The position numbers and the translations under genes are program-made. A DNA stretch of 64,000 bases from Pseudomonas sp. LB-090624 (GTDB lineage: Bacteria; Pseudomonadota; Gammaproteobacteria; Pseudomonadales; Pseudomonadaceae): NCBI RefSeq assembly GCF_003205205.1, contig NZ_QJRL01000021.1:1-64000 (forward strand), given 5' to 3'. This document shows, piece after piece, positions 1-7,956 of the stretch (position 1 is the first letter of the stretch; every line of letters starts with the position of its first letter). The notes below the pieces were generated by a model. It saw only the letters and a list, made by a program, of their open reading frames with translations, ran no database searches and had not been told where the DNA came from.

Positions 1-1
1 C

Positions 2-472
2 GCCCTGGCCACCCTCGCCAGCCTGCGCCAGCGCCAGGTGCCGTGCATCTGGCTGGATGACCTGAACAGCACGCAAAGCAAGCGCCTGGCCCATGTGCTG
101 CCAGCCTGGCTGCCCGGCCACTCGGTCAATGGCGTGCGCTGGCCGGCACCAAATGCCTGCTGGCAGGCATTGATGAGCCTCGACAGCGAGCGCCTCGATG
201 GCTGCGTGCTGGTCAGCGGCGACCCGAGTCTGCTGCAGTCAGGCCTCAACGCAGGCTTATGGACAGTGGGGCTGGCCGCCTGCAGCCCGTTTTGCGACCG
301 CACTTCCCAGCAATGGCAAGCCCTGAGCCCCCAGGAACAGGACCTTGCCCGTGGCAAGGCGACCCTGGAGCTGTTCAGCCTGGGCGTGCACTCGGTGATC
401 GACCATCTGGAAGCACTGGACACCTGCCTGCAGGACATCGCCCTGCGCCGGCGCAAAGGTGAAAAACCCTGA
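2..472 (+). CDS. Phosphonatase-like HAD-family protein, 3' part (cut by window edge)
   Basis: The frame is open from the first bases of the window, so only the C-terminal part (about 156 residues) is present and the real start lies upstream. The last 30 residues (LGVHSVIDHLEAL, then a basic tail ending RRRKGEKP) resemble the end of phosphonoacetaldehyde hydrolase (PhnX), where a Gly-Ala-His-Tyr-Val-Ile-Asp strand is followed by a short helix ending in GERP. The segment VLVSGDPSLLQSGLNAGLWTVGL fits the HAD pattern of a conserved Asp followed by a cofactor-independent loop. The nucleophile Asp and cap domain are outside the window, so catalytic competence cannot be judged. No phosphonate-uptake genes are visible nearby. 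The family call is moderate; the substrate is unknown. Confidence 0.6.
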   Translation, partial: ALATLASLRQRQVPCIWLDDLNSTQSKRLAHVLPAWLPGHSVNGVRWPAPNACWQALMSLDSERLDGCVLVSGDPSLLQSGLNAGLWTVGLAACSPFCDRTSQQWQALSPQEQDLARGKATLELFSLGVHSVIDHLEALDTCLQDIALRRRKGEKP

Positions 473-594
473 AACAGCAGCCTTGACGCGGATCATGCAA
501 AGCAACGCCAGGTGGATTACGCTGAACACAGGCCAGAACCTTTGCCGCTTCGCTGAGGTCCATGGCTAGCCAAGCCATTGATGGAGAAATGCCA

Positions 595-858
595 ATGCCT
601 GCCCGCGAATTGCAAGAGCGCCTGAACAGCTTGCGCGAGCAACTGGACCGCAACGTACCGCTTTCGGAAGACGAACTGGCTGCGCTGCACGAAGAAGCGC
701 GCCAGATCGAAGCGCAACTGAAACTCGAGGAAGCCACACCGGACAATAACCTGGTGGATGGCGTGAACCTGGCCATCGAACGCTTCGAGGCCGACCACCC
801 CGACCTCACCGCCACCCTGCGCAGCATTGCCAACTCGCTGCACAGCATGGGGATCTGA
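595..858 (+). CDS. DUF4404 family small protein
   Basis: An 87-residue, acidic, helix-rich protein starting MPARELQERLNSLREQL. I chose the ATG at 595 rather than the upstream in-frame ATG at 562 because a GGAG lies about eight bases before it and family members, as I recall them, begin MPARELQ. The N-terminal half looks like a short coiled coil with Leu and Arg/Glu heptads; the C-terminal half contains FEADHPDLTATLRSIANSL, suggesting a second helical hairpin. There is no signal peptide or membrane segment. The function of DUF4404 is unknown. The gene stands alone, convergent with cinQ, with a long hairpin between the two stops. Confidence 0.75.
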   Translation: MPARELQERLNSLREQLDRNVPLSEDELAALHEEARQIEAQLKLEEATPDNNLVDGVNLAIERFEADHPDLTATLRSIANSLHSMGI

Positions 859-868
859 GCTGTCCTGT

Positions 869-907
869 GCCCGCTGTGGGGGCGGGTAAACTGCCCCCAC
901 AGCGGGC
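869..907. terminator. Long hairpin between convergent DUF4404 gene and cinQ
   Basis: Perfect 15-bp stem (869-883 with 893-907) around a 9-nt loop, lying 10 bases past the stop of the DUF4404 gene and 10 bases past the stop of cinQ. There is no T-run, so it may be a REP-like element or a factor-assisted bidirectional terminator. Confidence 0.5.
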
Positions 908-917
908 CACTGGCACC

Positions 918-1748
918 TTACTGCCGGACCAGCCGCGTGTTCTCCGGGTTGATCGCTCGGGTACTGCGGTACGGGTTGATATCCAGCCCGCCCCGGCGCA
1001 CATACCGCGCATACACCGTCAGATACTCCGGCTGCAGCAGGTTCTTCAAGTCCAGGTAAATGCGCTCTACACACTGCTCATGGAAGTCGGCATGCTGGCG
1101 GAAGCTGATCAGGTAGGTCAGCAGGCTGGCGTGGTCCAGCGCCCTGCCCTTGTACTCGACCACCACGCTGCCCCAGTCCGGCTGGCCGGTCACCGGGCAG
1201 TTGGACTTCAGCAGGTGGCTGTGCAAGGTTTCTTCCACCACGCGCTCCGGGTTGCAGCGCAGCAGCCCTGGCTGCGGGTGCTCGTAGTTGCTGATGGCAA
1301 CGTCCAACGCATCGATGCACAGCCCCGGCAAGGCCACCACGCCCTGGGCCTCGACCTCGGCCAAGGTACGCACCTTCACGCTAACCGGCTTGCCGGCGGC
1401 GGCAGACAGGTCCTTCTCCAGGCAGCCCTGCAATTCGCCCAGCGACGCGAACATTGTCTGGTTCAGCGAGTTGAGGTACAGCTTGAACGACTTGGACTCG
1501 ATGATATTCGGCGAGTCGGCCGGGATGGCGAACTCGCCGATCGCCACCACCGGCTTGCCCGACGGCAGCAGCCAGCTGAGTTCGAAGCAGTTCCAGTAAT
1601 CCACGCCCTGCCACGGCAAGGTCTGGGCAGTGACGCCCAGCTCGGCCCACTTGGCGGTACGGGGGATCGGGAACAGTTGCTCCGGGGAGTAGGTGGCAAT
1701 GTATTCGCTGGATTTGCCCAGCGGCGAGTGTTCGGCAGCAGGATGCAT
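918..1748 (-). CDS. queF (cinQ): NADPH-dependent 7-cyano-7-deazaguanine (preQ0) reductase
   Basis: A 276-residue cytosolic enzyme of the long, two-module QueF type. It reduces the nitrile of preQ0 to preQ1 in queuosine tRNA-modification synthesis. The QueF signature ESKSFKLYLNSL is near residue 84, and the catalytic cysteine is Cys184 in LKSNCPVTGQPDW; length and Cys position match the E. coli enzyme (Cys190). It lies 68 bases downstream of the cupredoxin gene cinA on the same strand. In P. putida KT2440 this pair was described as the copper-inducible cinAQ operon, with CinQ shown to be a preQ0 reductase (established knowledge, recalled). Regulation here is inferred from that operon and from the copper-type box at 2417-2431. 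Confidence 0.95.
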   Translation of the reverse strand: MHPAAEHSPLGKSSEYIATYSPEQLFPIPRTAKWAELGVTAQTLPWQGVDYWNCFELSWLLPSGKPVVAIGEFAIPADSPNIIESKSFKLYLNSLNQTMFASLGELQGCLEKDLSAAAGKPVSVKVRTLAEVEAQGVVALPGLCIDALDVAISNYEHPQPGLLRCNPERVVEETLHSHLLKSNCPVTGQPDWGSVVVEYKGRALDHASLLTYLISFRQHADFHEQCVERIYLDLKNLLQPEYLTVYARYVRRGGLDINPYRSTRAINPENTRLVRQ

Positions 1749-1816
1749 GGAAACTGACCTAGAGGTTCGAAATTGCCCCTAGTCTACCGGTTTTGCACCC
1801 CGCCTTGCAGGGCCAG

Positions 1817-2344
1817 TCACTCGATGGTCAGCGCCCCGACCATGCCCGCCTGGTAATGCCCCGGCACGTTGCAGGCGAACTCGATGGGTGCCGACTTATG
1901 GAAGCTCCAGGTCAGTTCGGCACGCTGGCCGGGCATGACCAACACGGTATTGCCGTCCCCGTGGCCATGGCCGCCGCCGTGAGCCATCGAGTGGCCGTGG
2001 CTCATCATCTGGCTGTGATCCATGCCTTCATGGTTCATGCCCTCGGTGAACATCTTGCCCTGCATGGCGACCATCTCCTTCTGGTGCTCGGCATGCATGG
2101 CCTTGTCGCCAAGGTTGAACTCGTGTGGCAGCTTGCCTTCGTTGACCAGCACGAAGCGCACCGTCTCGCCGGCTTTTACCTGCAGGTTTTTGGGCTCGAA
2201 GGCAATGTCCCTCAGCACCACATTGACCGTGCGGGTGGCCTTGGCGGCCGGCGCCGGCTCGCCGAAGGCGAAGGGTTGCGCCTCACCGGCAAAGGTCGGC
2301 AGGCTGGCCAAGGCAAGGGTGGCGGCGACGAACAGGCGTTTCAT
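1817..2344 (-). CDS. cinA: Periplasmic Met/His-rich cupredoxin (CopI/azurin-like)
   Basis: A 175-residue precursor with a cleavable signal peptide (residues 1 to about 19, ending PTFA). The mature part has a cupredoxin fold pattern: DIAFEPKNLQVKAGETVRF early, the His ligand in LPHEFN, and the second ligand set in FACNVPGHYQAGM (Cys, His, Met). Between the ligand sets lies a loop of about 45 residues very rich in Met and His (many MxxM and HGH motifs), typical of copper-handling periplasmic proteins. It probably binds or shuttles copper in the periplasm. It is the first gene of the cinA-cinQ unit and is divergent from cinR. The match to the described P. putida CinA is by recalled description and context. 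Confidence 0.9.
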   Translation of the reverse strand: MKRLFVAATLALASLPTFAGEAQPFAFGEPAPAAKATRTVNVVLRDIAFEPKNLQVKAGETVRFVLVNEGKLPHEFNLGDKAMHAEHQKEMVAMQGKMFTEGMNHEGMDHSQMMSHGHSMAHGGGHGHGDGNTVLVMPGQRAELTWSFHKSAPIEFACNVPGHYQAGMVGALTIE

Positions 2345-2416
2345 GATGACTCCGGTAATACATAGCGGGATGACGCCACATTAGTCAGCGGCGACTGGCA
2401 GCTACCTGACGGGAAG

Positions 2417-2431
2417 ATTACAACTTTGTCA
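2417..2431. promoter_or_regulatory. CopR/CusR/CinR-type operator in cinA-cinR divergent region
   Basis: On the minus strand this reads TGACAAAGTTGTAAT, an imperfect palindrome TGACAA-N2-TTGTAA, the pattern bound by copper response regulators of the CusR/CopR group. It is about 73 bases from both the cinA ATG (2344) and the cinR ATG (2504), so one site could serve both promoters. Binding by CinR is inferred. Confidence 0.7.
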
Positions 2432-2503
2432 GCTTGGGCGAGCCGGCACTTCGTCACGTATCATTTCAACATCACTCGGTCCCTGTGGGAGTCAAGCCAC
2501 CCA

Positions 2504-3184
2504 ATGAAACTGCTGATCGTCGAAGACCAGGCCCGCACCGGCCAGTACCTGAGCCAGGGCCTGAGCGAAGCCGGCTTTGCCACCGAGCTGGCCACCGATG
2601 GCGAGACCGGCCAGTTCCTGGCCCTGACCGGCGACCACGACCTGCTGATCCTCGACGTGATGCTGCCCGGCCGTAACGGCTGGCAGATTCTCCAGGCCGT
2701 GCGCCAGGCCGGCCTGGACACGCCGGTACTGTTTCTGACCGCCCGCGACGCTGTCGATGACCGCGTGCACGGCCTGGAACTGGGCGCCGACGATTACCTG
2801 GTCAAGCCGTTCGCCTTTTCCGAACTGCTGGCCCGGGTACGCAGCCTGCTACGCCGGGGCTCCAGCCCCAGCCTGGACACCCTCCTGAGCCTGGCCGACC
2901 TGCGCCTGGACCTTATCCGCCGCCGCGCCGAACGCGCAGGCAGCCGCATCGACCTGACCGCCAAGGAGTTCGCCCTGCTCGAACTGCTACTGCGCCGCCA
3001 GGGCGAAGTGTTGCCAAAATCGCTGATCGCCTCGCAGGTCTGGGACATGAACTTCGACAGCGATACCAACGTGATCGAGGTAGCGATCCGCCGCCTTCGC
3101 CTGAAAATCGACGACCCGCACCCCACCAAGCTGATCCACACCGTACGCGGCATGGGCTATGTCATGGAAGAGCGCCCCGAATGA
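2504..3184 (+). CDS. cinR: Copper-responsive OmpR-family response regulator
   Basis: A 226-residue regulator. I chose the ATG at 2504 (MKLLIVEDQ) because the longer frame adds 26 residues not found in the family. The receiver domain spans residues 1-115 with acidic residues E7/D8, phospho-acceptor Asp51 (LLILDVMLPGRNGW) and the conserved Lys in DYLVKPF. A winged-helix DNA-binding domain follows (about 130-225; LTAKEFALLELLLRRQGEVL, then VIEVAIRRLR and HTVRGMGYV). It overlaps cinS by four bases (ATGA), so the two are translationally coupled. By homology to CusR/CopR and by context it activates cinAQ in response to copper. Confidence 0.93.
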   Translation: MKLLIVEDQARTGQYLSQGLSEAGFATELATDGETGQFLALTGDHDLLILDVMLPGRNGWQILQAVRQAGLDTPVLFLTARDAVDDRVHGLELGADDYLVKPFAFSELLARVRSLLRRGSSPSLDTLLSLADLRLDLIRRRAERAGSRIDLTAKEFALLELLLRRQGEVLPKSLIASQVWDMNFDSDTNVIEVAIRRLRLKIDDPHPTKLIHTVRGMGYVMEERPE

Positions 3185-4533
3185 TGCGCAGGGTTTCCCT
3201 CGGCACTCGTCTGGCACTGCTGTTCGCCGCCTGCACCGCCGCCGTTTCGCTAGGCGCCGGCCTGTTGTTCAGCCAGGCCAGCGAGCAGCACTTCGTCGAA
3301 CTTGACCAACAACTGCTGGACTCGCGACTTTCACTGTTGCGCACCCAACTGGCTGGCATTTCCAACCCAACCGAGCTGCAGGTACGCCTCCCCGCCTTAC
3401 GCGATGAGCTGAGCCACCAGGCTGACCTGGCCGTGCGCATCAGCGGCAACGACGGCACCACCTGGTTCGAAAGCCGCACCGGGCTGCCACCGGCACCGCT
3501 CCGCGCCGGGCTGGCCACCCTGCATGCACACGGCACCGACTACCGCAGCCTGGCCGTACACCTGGCTCAAGGCGCGGCACAGTCGCCGCAGCTGACGTTG
3601 TACCTCGACATCACCCACCACCAGCACTTCCTGCAAGGCATGCAACGCCTGATCTGGCTGACTGTCGGCCTTTCAGCGCTAGTCACCGCGCTGCTCGGCG
3701 CTTGGGCGGTACGCCGCGGCCTGCGCCCGCTACGGCAGATGGGCCAGGTGGCCGCCAGCGTGTCGGCGCGCTCCCTCACCACACGCCTGCCAGTGGCACA
3801 GATGCCCGAGGAGCTGGCCGAGCTGGCCACCAGCATGAATGCCATGCTGCAGCGCCTGGACGATGCCTTCCAGCGCCTGTCGGCGTTTTCCGCCGACATT
3901 GCCCACGAACTGCGCACGCCGCTGTCGAACTTGCTGACCCATACCCAGGTCACCCTCACCCGCCCACGTAGCCTCGAGGAGTATCGCGAAGCACTGCATG
4001 GCAACCTGGAAGAACTGCAGTGGATGGCCCAGATGATCAACGACATGCTGTTCCTGGCCAAGGCCGACCACGGCTTGCTAGTACCTGGCCAAGCACCTTT
4101 GGCGCTGCATGAGGAGGTGGATGCCCTGCTGGAGTACTACGCGCCGCTGGCCGAAGACAGCCATGTCCAAATGCTGCGCGAGGGTGAAGCCGTGTTGCTG
4201 GGCGACCGGCATATGCTGCGCCGGGCGCTGTCCAACCTGCTGGATAACGCCCTGCGCTTTACCCCGACGGGCGGGCAAGTAAGGGTAACGCTGAAGCCTG
4301 GGCCAAGCATCAGCGTGGCCAATACCGGGCCGCCCATCGCGCCAGCTGCTTTGCCGCGGCTGTTCGACCGCTTCTACCGCGTGGACCCTGCGCGGCGCGA
4401 AGGCAGTAGCGAGCATGCGGGGTTGGGCTTGGCGATTACCCGCTCGATCGTGCAGGCCCATGGCGGATGCATTCGAGCGGAGTGCGACGGTGGGTGGACC
4501 CGATTCATGATCGAGTTCGCTCAAGATCGGTAA
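3181..4533 (+). CDS. cinS: Copper/silver sensor histidine kinase
   Basis: A 450-residue inner-membrane kinase. TM1 is about residues 10-31 and TM2 about 158-178, flanking a periplasmic sensor of about 125 residues; then HAMP, HisKA with phospho-His242 (ADIAHELRTPLSN), and HATPase with NLLDNALRFTP, DRFYRVDPARR and GLGLAIT. The periplasmic domain has His37 and a cluster His146-His147-x-His149; His37 and His147 are the positions I recall as metal-sensing in KT2440 CinS, and the numbering here agrees exactly. It is the partner of CinR, whose gene overlaps its start codon. Confidence 0.93.
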   Translation: MMRRVSLGTRLALLFAACTAAVSLGAGLLFSQASEQHFVELDQQLLDSRLSLLRTQLAGISNPTELQVRLPALRDELSHQADLAVRISGNDGTTWFESRTGLPPAPLRAGLATLHAHGTDYRSLAVHLAQGAAQSPQLTLYLDITHHQHFLQGMQRLIWLTVGLSALVTALLGAWAVRRGLRPLRQMGQVAASVSARSLTTRLPVAQMPEELAELATSMNAMLQRLDDAFQRLSAFSADIAHELRTPLSNLLTHTQVTLTRPRSLEEYREALHGNLEELQWMAQMINDMLFLAKADHGLLVPGQAPLALHEEVDALLEYYAPLAEDSHVQMLREGEAVLLGDRHMLRRALSNLLDNALRFTPTGGQVRVTLKPGPSISVANTGPPIAPAALPRLFDRFYRVDPARREGSSEHAGLGLAITRSIVQAHGGCIRAECDGGWTRFMIEFAQDR

Positions 4534-4535
4534 AA

Positions 4536-4573
4536 GTGGGGCTGCCCGGCAGCCCATCGTCGGCAAACCCCAC
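4536..4573. terminator. Hairpin between convergent cinS and lolE
   Basis: Outer arms GTGGGG (4536-4541) and CCCCAC (4568-4573) enclose an inner hairpin formed by GGGCTG and CAGCCC. It starts three bases after the cinS stop. No clear T-run is present, so a terminator role is likely but unproven. Confidence 0.4.
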
Positions 4574-4618
4574 CACAGGGCCGCAAGCCCAGAGCCCGCG
4601 CCGTAGCTGTGGTCTACC

Positions 4619-5860
4619 TCAAACCGCCAGGCCAATCGCCGGCTGCACCTGCGACGCCCGATAAGCCGGGTAAATGGTCGCGAGGAAGCTCATCACCAGC
4701 CCTGCCGTGCAGATCATCGCCACATCACCCCACTGCAACTGCGACGGCAAGCTGCTGACGAAGTACACATCCGAAGTGAAGATATGCTGCCCGCTCACCC
4801 GCTCCAGCCAGCCGACGATCTGGCTGACATTGAACGCCGCAATAACCCCCAGCACGCCACCAATCAGCGTGCCGACAATACCGATCAAGCTGCCCTGGAC
4901 CATGAAGGTACCCATGATCTGCGCCGGCGTGGCGCCCAGGGTGCGCAAAATGGCAATGTCCGGCCCCTTGTCGTTCACCACCATCACCAGGGTGGCGATG
5001 ATGTTGAACGCCGCCACCGCGATGATCATCATCAACAGCAGGCCGATCATGGTCTTTTCCATCTTCATCGCACTGAACAGGCTGCCCTGGGTGTGCGACC
5101 AGTCATCGGCGCGGAACGCGTCGCCCAAACCGGCGGCGATAGCCTTGGACACCTGCGGCGCGGCGTACAGGTCGTGCAACTTGAGGCGCACGCCCTGCAC
5201 CTGGCCTGGCGCCCAGCGCTGCATCTCGGCGGCATCGGCCACATGGATATAGGCCTGCGAACCGTCCAGTTCGGCGCCCACCTTGAAGATACCCACCACT
5301 GTCAGGCGCTGCATGCGCGGGGTGATACCACCCGGCTCCTTGCTGATTTCCGGAACGATCAGGGTCAGCTTGTCGCCGGTGTTCAGGCGAAAACGCCGAG
5401 CCGTCAGCTCGCCGATGACCACGCCGAACTCACCCGGCTGCAGGTCCTGCAGACGGCCCTGGACGATGTGCTGGCCGACAATCGAAACCTTGCCTTCCTC
5501 GGCGGGGTCGATACCGCCCACCTGAATAGGCTGCATCGCGCCCTTGTACGAGAGCATGCCTTCCATCTCGGTAATGGGCGCCGCAGCCATTACCGCCGGG
5601 TTCTGCATGGCCGCGTCAGCCACCTTGTGCCAGTCGTCCAGCGGCTGTACGCCAAGGATGGCGGCGTGCGGCACCAGGCCGAGAATGCGCGAGCTCATTT
5701 CACGCTGGAAGCCGTTCATGACCGACAGCACCACGATCATCGCCAGCACGCCCAGCGACAGGCCAATCATCGAGGTCATCGAAATGAACGAAATGAAGTG
5801 GTTGCGGCGCTTGGCTCGGGTGTAGCGCGCGCCGATGAAAATGGGCAAGGGTCTGAACAT
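4619..5860 (-). CDS. lolE: Lipoprotein-releasing ABC transporter permease LolE
   Basis: A 413-residue FtsX/MacB-type permease. It starts MFRPLPIFIGARYTRAKRRNHF; a longer frame to 5908 exists but adds an unlikely tail, and the paralogue lolC starts at the same point. TM1 is about residues 20-45, followed by a large periplasmic MacB-PCD-like domain (about 45-260) and three C-terminal TM segments (about 265-400). LolCDE extracts outer-membrane lipoproteins from the inner membrane and hands them to LolA. It is the third gene of lolC-lolD-lolE, which is why I call it LolE; it is highly similar to LolC, so the C/E assignment rests on operon order. A 61-base gap separates it from lolD. Confidence 0.88.
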   Translation of the reverse strand: MFRPLPIFIGARYTRAKRRNHFISFISMTSMIGLSLGVLAMIVVLSVMNGFQREMSSRILGLVPHAAILGVQPLDDWHKVADAAMQNPAVMAAAPITEMEGMLSYKGAMQPIQVGGIDPAEEGKVSIVGQHIVQGRLQDLQPGEFGVVIGELTARRFRLNTGDKLTLIVPEISKEPGGITPRMQRLTVVGIFKVGAELDGSQAYIHVADAAEMQRWAPGQVQGVRLKLHDLYAAPQVSKAIAAGLGDAFRADDWSHTQGSLFSAMKMEKTMIGLLLMMIIAVAAFNIIATLVMVVNDKGPDIAILRTLGATPAQIMGTFMVQGSLIGIVGTLIGGVLGVIAAFNVSQIVGWLERVSGQHIFTSDVYFVSSLPSQLQWGDVAMICTAGLVMSFLATIYPAYRASQVQPAIGLAV

Positions 5861-5921
5861 GTACGGAGTCACCCAGTAAAAACAGGAAAACGGGGCAGCA
5901 CGTGCCACCCCGGGCAGTCGA

Positions 5922-6605
5922 TCAGATAGCCACCAGGTGGCCGTCGTCGAGCTTCAATACACGGTCCATCTGCCGCGCCAGGTTAAGGTCGTGGGTGACC
6001 ACCAGGAACGCCGTGCGCGAGGAACTGGACAGCTCCTGCATCAGCTCCTGGATGCCTTGGGCGGTATGGTGATCGAGGTTGCCGGTCGGCTCGTCGAGCA
6101 TCACCAGGCCAGGGCGGTTGACCAGTGCCCGGGCAATTGCCACGCGCTGACGCTCGCCGCCGGAAAGCTCGGCCGGCTTGTGGTTCAGCCGGTGGCCCAG
6201 CCCCACGCGCTTGAGCAGCGCCTGGGCACGCTCACGCGCCTCGGGAATGGGCGTGCGGCCGATCAGCAGGGGCATGCACACGTTCTCGATGGCGGTGAAC
6301 TCAGGCAGCAGGTGGTGGAACTGGTAGACAAAGCCCAGCTCACGGTTGCGCAGCAGGCCACGGGCACGCTCGCCCAGCGCCGACAGCTCTTCGCCAGCCA
6401 GCCAGACACTGCCCTGCGTCGGCCGATCGAGGCCGCCCAGCAGGTTGAGCAAGGTGCTTTTGCCGGAGCCTGAGCTACCGACGATCGCTATGCGCTCACC
6501 GGCGTGCAGTTCAAGGTTGAGGCCGGCCAGTACCTGGACCGACTCCGGGCCCTCGTCGTAGGACTTGCCCAGGTTGCGGCAACTCAGAACGGCTTTATCA
6601 CTCAT
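5922..6605 (-). CDS. lolD: Lipoprotein-releasing system ATP-binding protein LolD
   Basis: A 227-residue ABC ATPase. Walker A is GSSGSGKST (about 41-49), the Q-loop lies in FVYQFHHLLPEFTA, the signature is ELSGGERQRVAIARAL, Walker B is LVMLDEPTGNLD, and the switch His is in VVTHDLNLA. The LolD-specific YQFHHLLPEF segment separates it from MacB and FtsE. I chose the ATG at 6605 (MSDKAVLSC) because it aligns with E. coli LolD; an ATG at 6620 overlapping the lolC stop is also possible and has a GAGG ahead of it. It powers LolC/LolE. Confidence 0.93.
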   Translation of the reverse strand: MSDKAVLSCRNLGKSYDEGPESVQVLAGLNLELHAGERIAIVGSSGSGKSTLLNLLGGLDRPTQGSVWLAGEELSALGERARGLLRNRELGFVYQFHHLLPEFTAIENVCMPLLIGRTPIPEARERAQALLKRVGLGHRLNHKPAELSGGERQRVAIARALVNRPGLVMLDEPTGNLDHHTAQGIQELMQELSSSSRTAFLVVTHDLNLARQMDRVLKLDDGHLVAI

Positions 6606-6612
6606 GCGCGAC

Positions 6613-7863
6613 TCACTCATAACGTAGCGCCTCTGCAGGCTGGGTGCGCGCCGCACGCCAGGCCGGGTACAGGGTGGCGAAGAAACTCAGGACCAGCGCC
6701 GCACCACAGACCATGTACACGTCTTGTGCCTGGATCTGCGACGGCAGGTAATCGATGAAATACACGTCGGCGTTGAGGAACTTGTGCCCGATCAGTTTCT
6801 CGATGCCGGCAATTGCGGCACTGACATTCAGCGCCGCAAGAATGCCGACCACCGCGCCGATCAGGGTACCGATCACCCCGATCACCGTGCCCTGCACCAT
6901 GAAGATGAGCATGATCTGCCCGGGCGTGGCGCCTAGGGTGCGCAAGATCGCGATGTCGCCACGCTTGTCGTTGACCACCATCACCAGGGTGGAAATGATG
7001 TTGAACGCCGCCACCGCCACGATCAGCAGCAACAACAGGCCGATCATGGCCTTTTCCATGCGGATTGCCTGGTAGAGGTTGCCGTGGGTACGGGTCCAGT
7101 CGCGGCTGTAGTACTCCTGGTCACCCAACTGCTGGGCGATGCTCCAGGCCACTCGCGGCGCCTGGAACAGGTCGTCGAACTTCAGGCGCAGGCCCTGCAC
7201 CTGGTCGGGTTTCCAACGGTGCAGGCGGGACAGGTCGCTGATGTTGGTCAGCCCCAGGTAGCCGTCGATCTCGCCTGCACCCACGTGGAAGGTACCGACC
7301 ACGGTGAAGCGCTTCATGCGCGGGAACATGCCGGCCGGCGTCACGCTGACCTCGGGGGCGACGAAGGTGAGCTTGTCACCAATGGCCACGCCCAGCTTGG
7401 CCGCCGCCTTGTCGCCGATCATGATCCCCCACTCGCCCGGCGCCAGCTGGTCCAGGCGGCCCTGCAGAACGAAGTTGTCGATAATCGACACCTCGCGTTC
7501 GCGGGCCGGGTCGATGCCGTTGAGCAGTACTTTCTGCACCTTGCCGTCATGGGTCAGCAGGCCCTGCATCTGGGTGAACGGCGCAACCGCCAGCACCTGC
7601 GGATTCTGCTTTACTTGTTGGGCAAGGGCCTGCCAGTCGCCAATGGGCTGGCCGCTCTCCAGCGTGGCATGAGGGATCATGCCCAGCACGCGAGTACGCA
7701 TCTCGTGGTCGAAGCCGTTCATGACCGACAGCACCACGATCATCACCACCACGCCCAAGGCGAGGCCGATCATCGAGGTCAGGGAAATGAACGAGACGAA
7801 ATGATTGCGTCGTTTGGCACGGGTATAACGCGTGCCGATGAATGCGAAAAGAGGTCTGAACAT
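6613..7863 (-). CDS. lolC: Lipoprotein-releasing ABC transporter permease LolC
   Basis: A 416-residue permease, a paralogue of the lolE product with the same start (MFRPLFAFIGTRYTRAKRRN), TM1 at about 22-48, a periplasmic domain, and three TM segments after about residue 270 (MIGLLLLLIVAVAAFNIISTL and following). It is the first gene of lolCDE; the lolD start lies within or just after its end, so translation is probably coupled. In the inner membrane it forms a heterodimer with LolE and docks LolA. It is divergent from the PilZ gene across 93 bases that should hold both promoters. Confidence 0.9.
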   Translation of the reverse strand: MFRPLFAFIGTRYTRAKRRNHFVSFISLTSMIGLALGVVVMIVVLSVMNGFDHEMRTRVLGMIPHATLESGQPIGDWQALAQQVKQNPQVLAVAPFTQMQGLLTHDGKVQKVLLNGIDPAREREVSIIDNFVLQGRLDQLAPGEWGIMIGDKAAAKLGVAIGDKLTFVAPEVSVTPAGMFPRMKRFTVVGTFHVGAGEIDGYLGLTNISDLSRLHRWKPDQVQGLRLKFDDLFQAPRVAWSIAQQLGDQEYYSRDWTRTHGNLYQAIRMEKAMIGLLLLLIVAVAAFNIISTLVMVVNDKRGDIAILRTLGATPGQIMLIFMVQGTVIGVIGTLIGAVVGILAALNVSAAIAGIEKLIGHKFLNADVYFIDYLPSQIQAQDVYMVCGAALVLSFFATLYPAWRAARTQPAEALRYE

Positions 7864-7956
7864 GTCGGGGCTTGTTCGGATGAAAGGGAACGTCCTTGTG
7901 GCGAGGCGCCTACGGCGGCTTTACACTCGGACCACCGCCGCTACCTTGGGTTCGCC

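Noticed and set aside
867..1757. 296-codon plus-strand frame opposite queF
   Set aside because: queF on the minus strand has intact catalytic residues; the plus frame has no motif and no ribosome site.
7084..7956. Upstream part of the open frame that contains the PilZ gene
   Set aside because: It lies antisense to lolC; the PilZ-like sequence begins only at the ATG at 7957.
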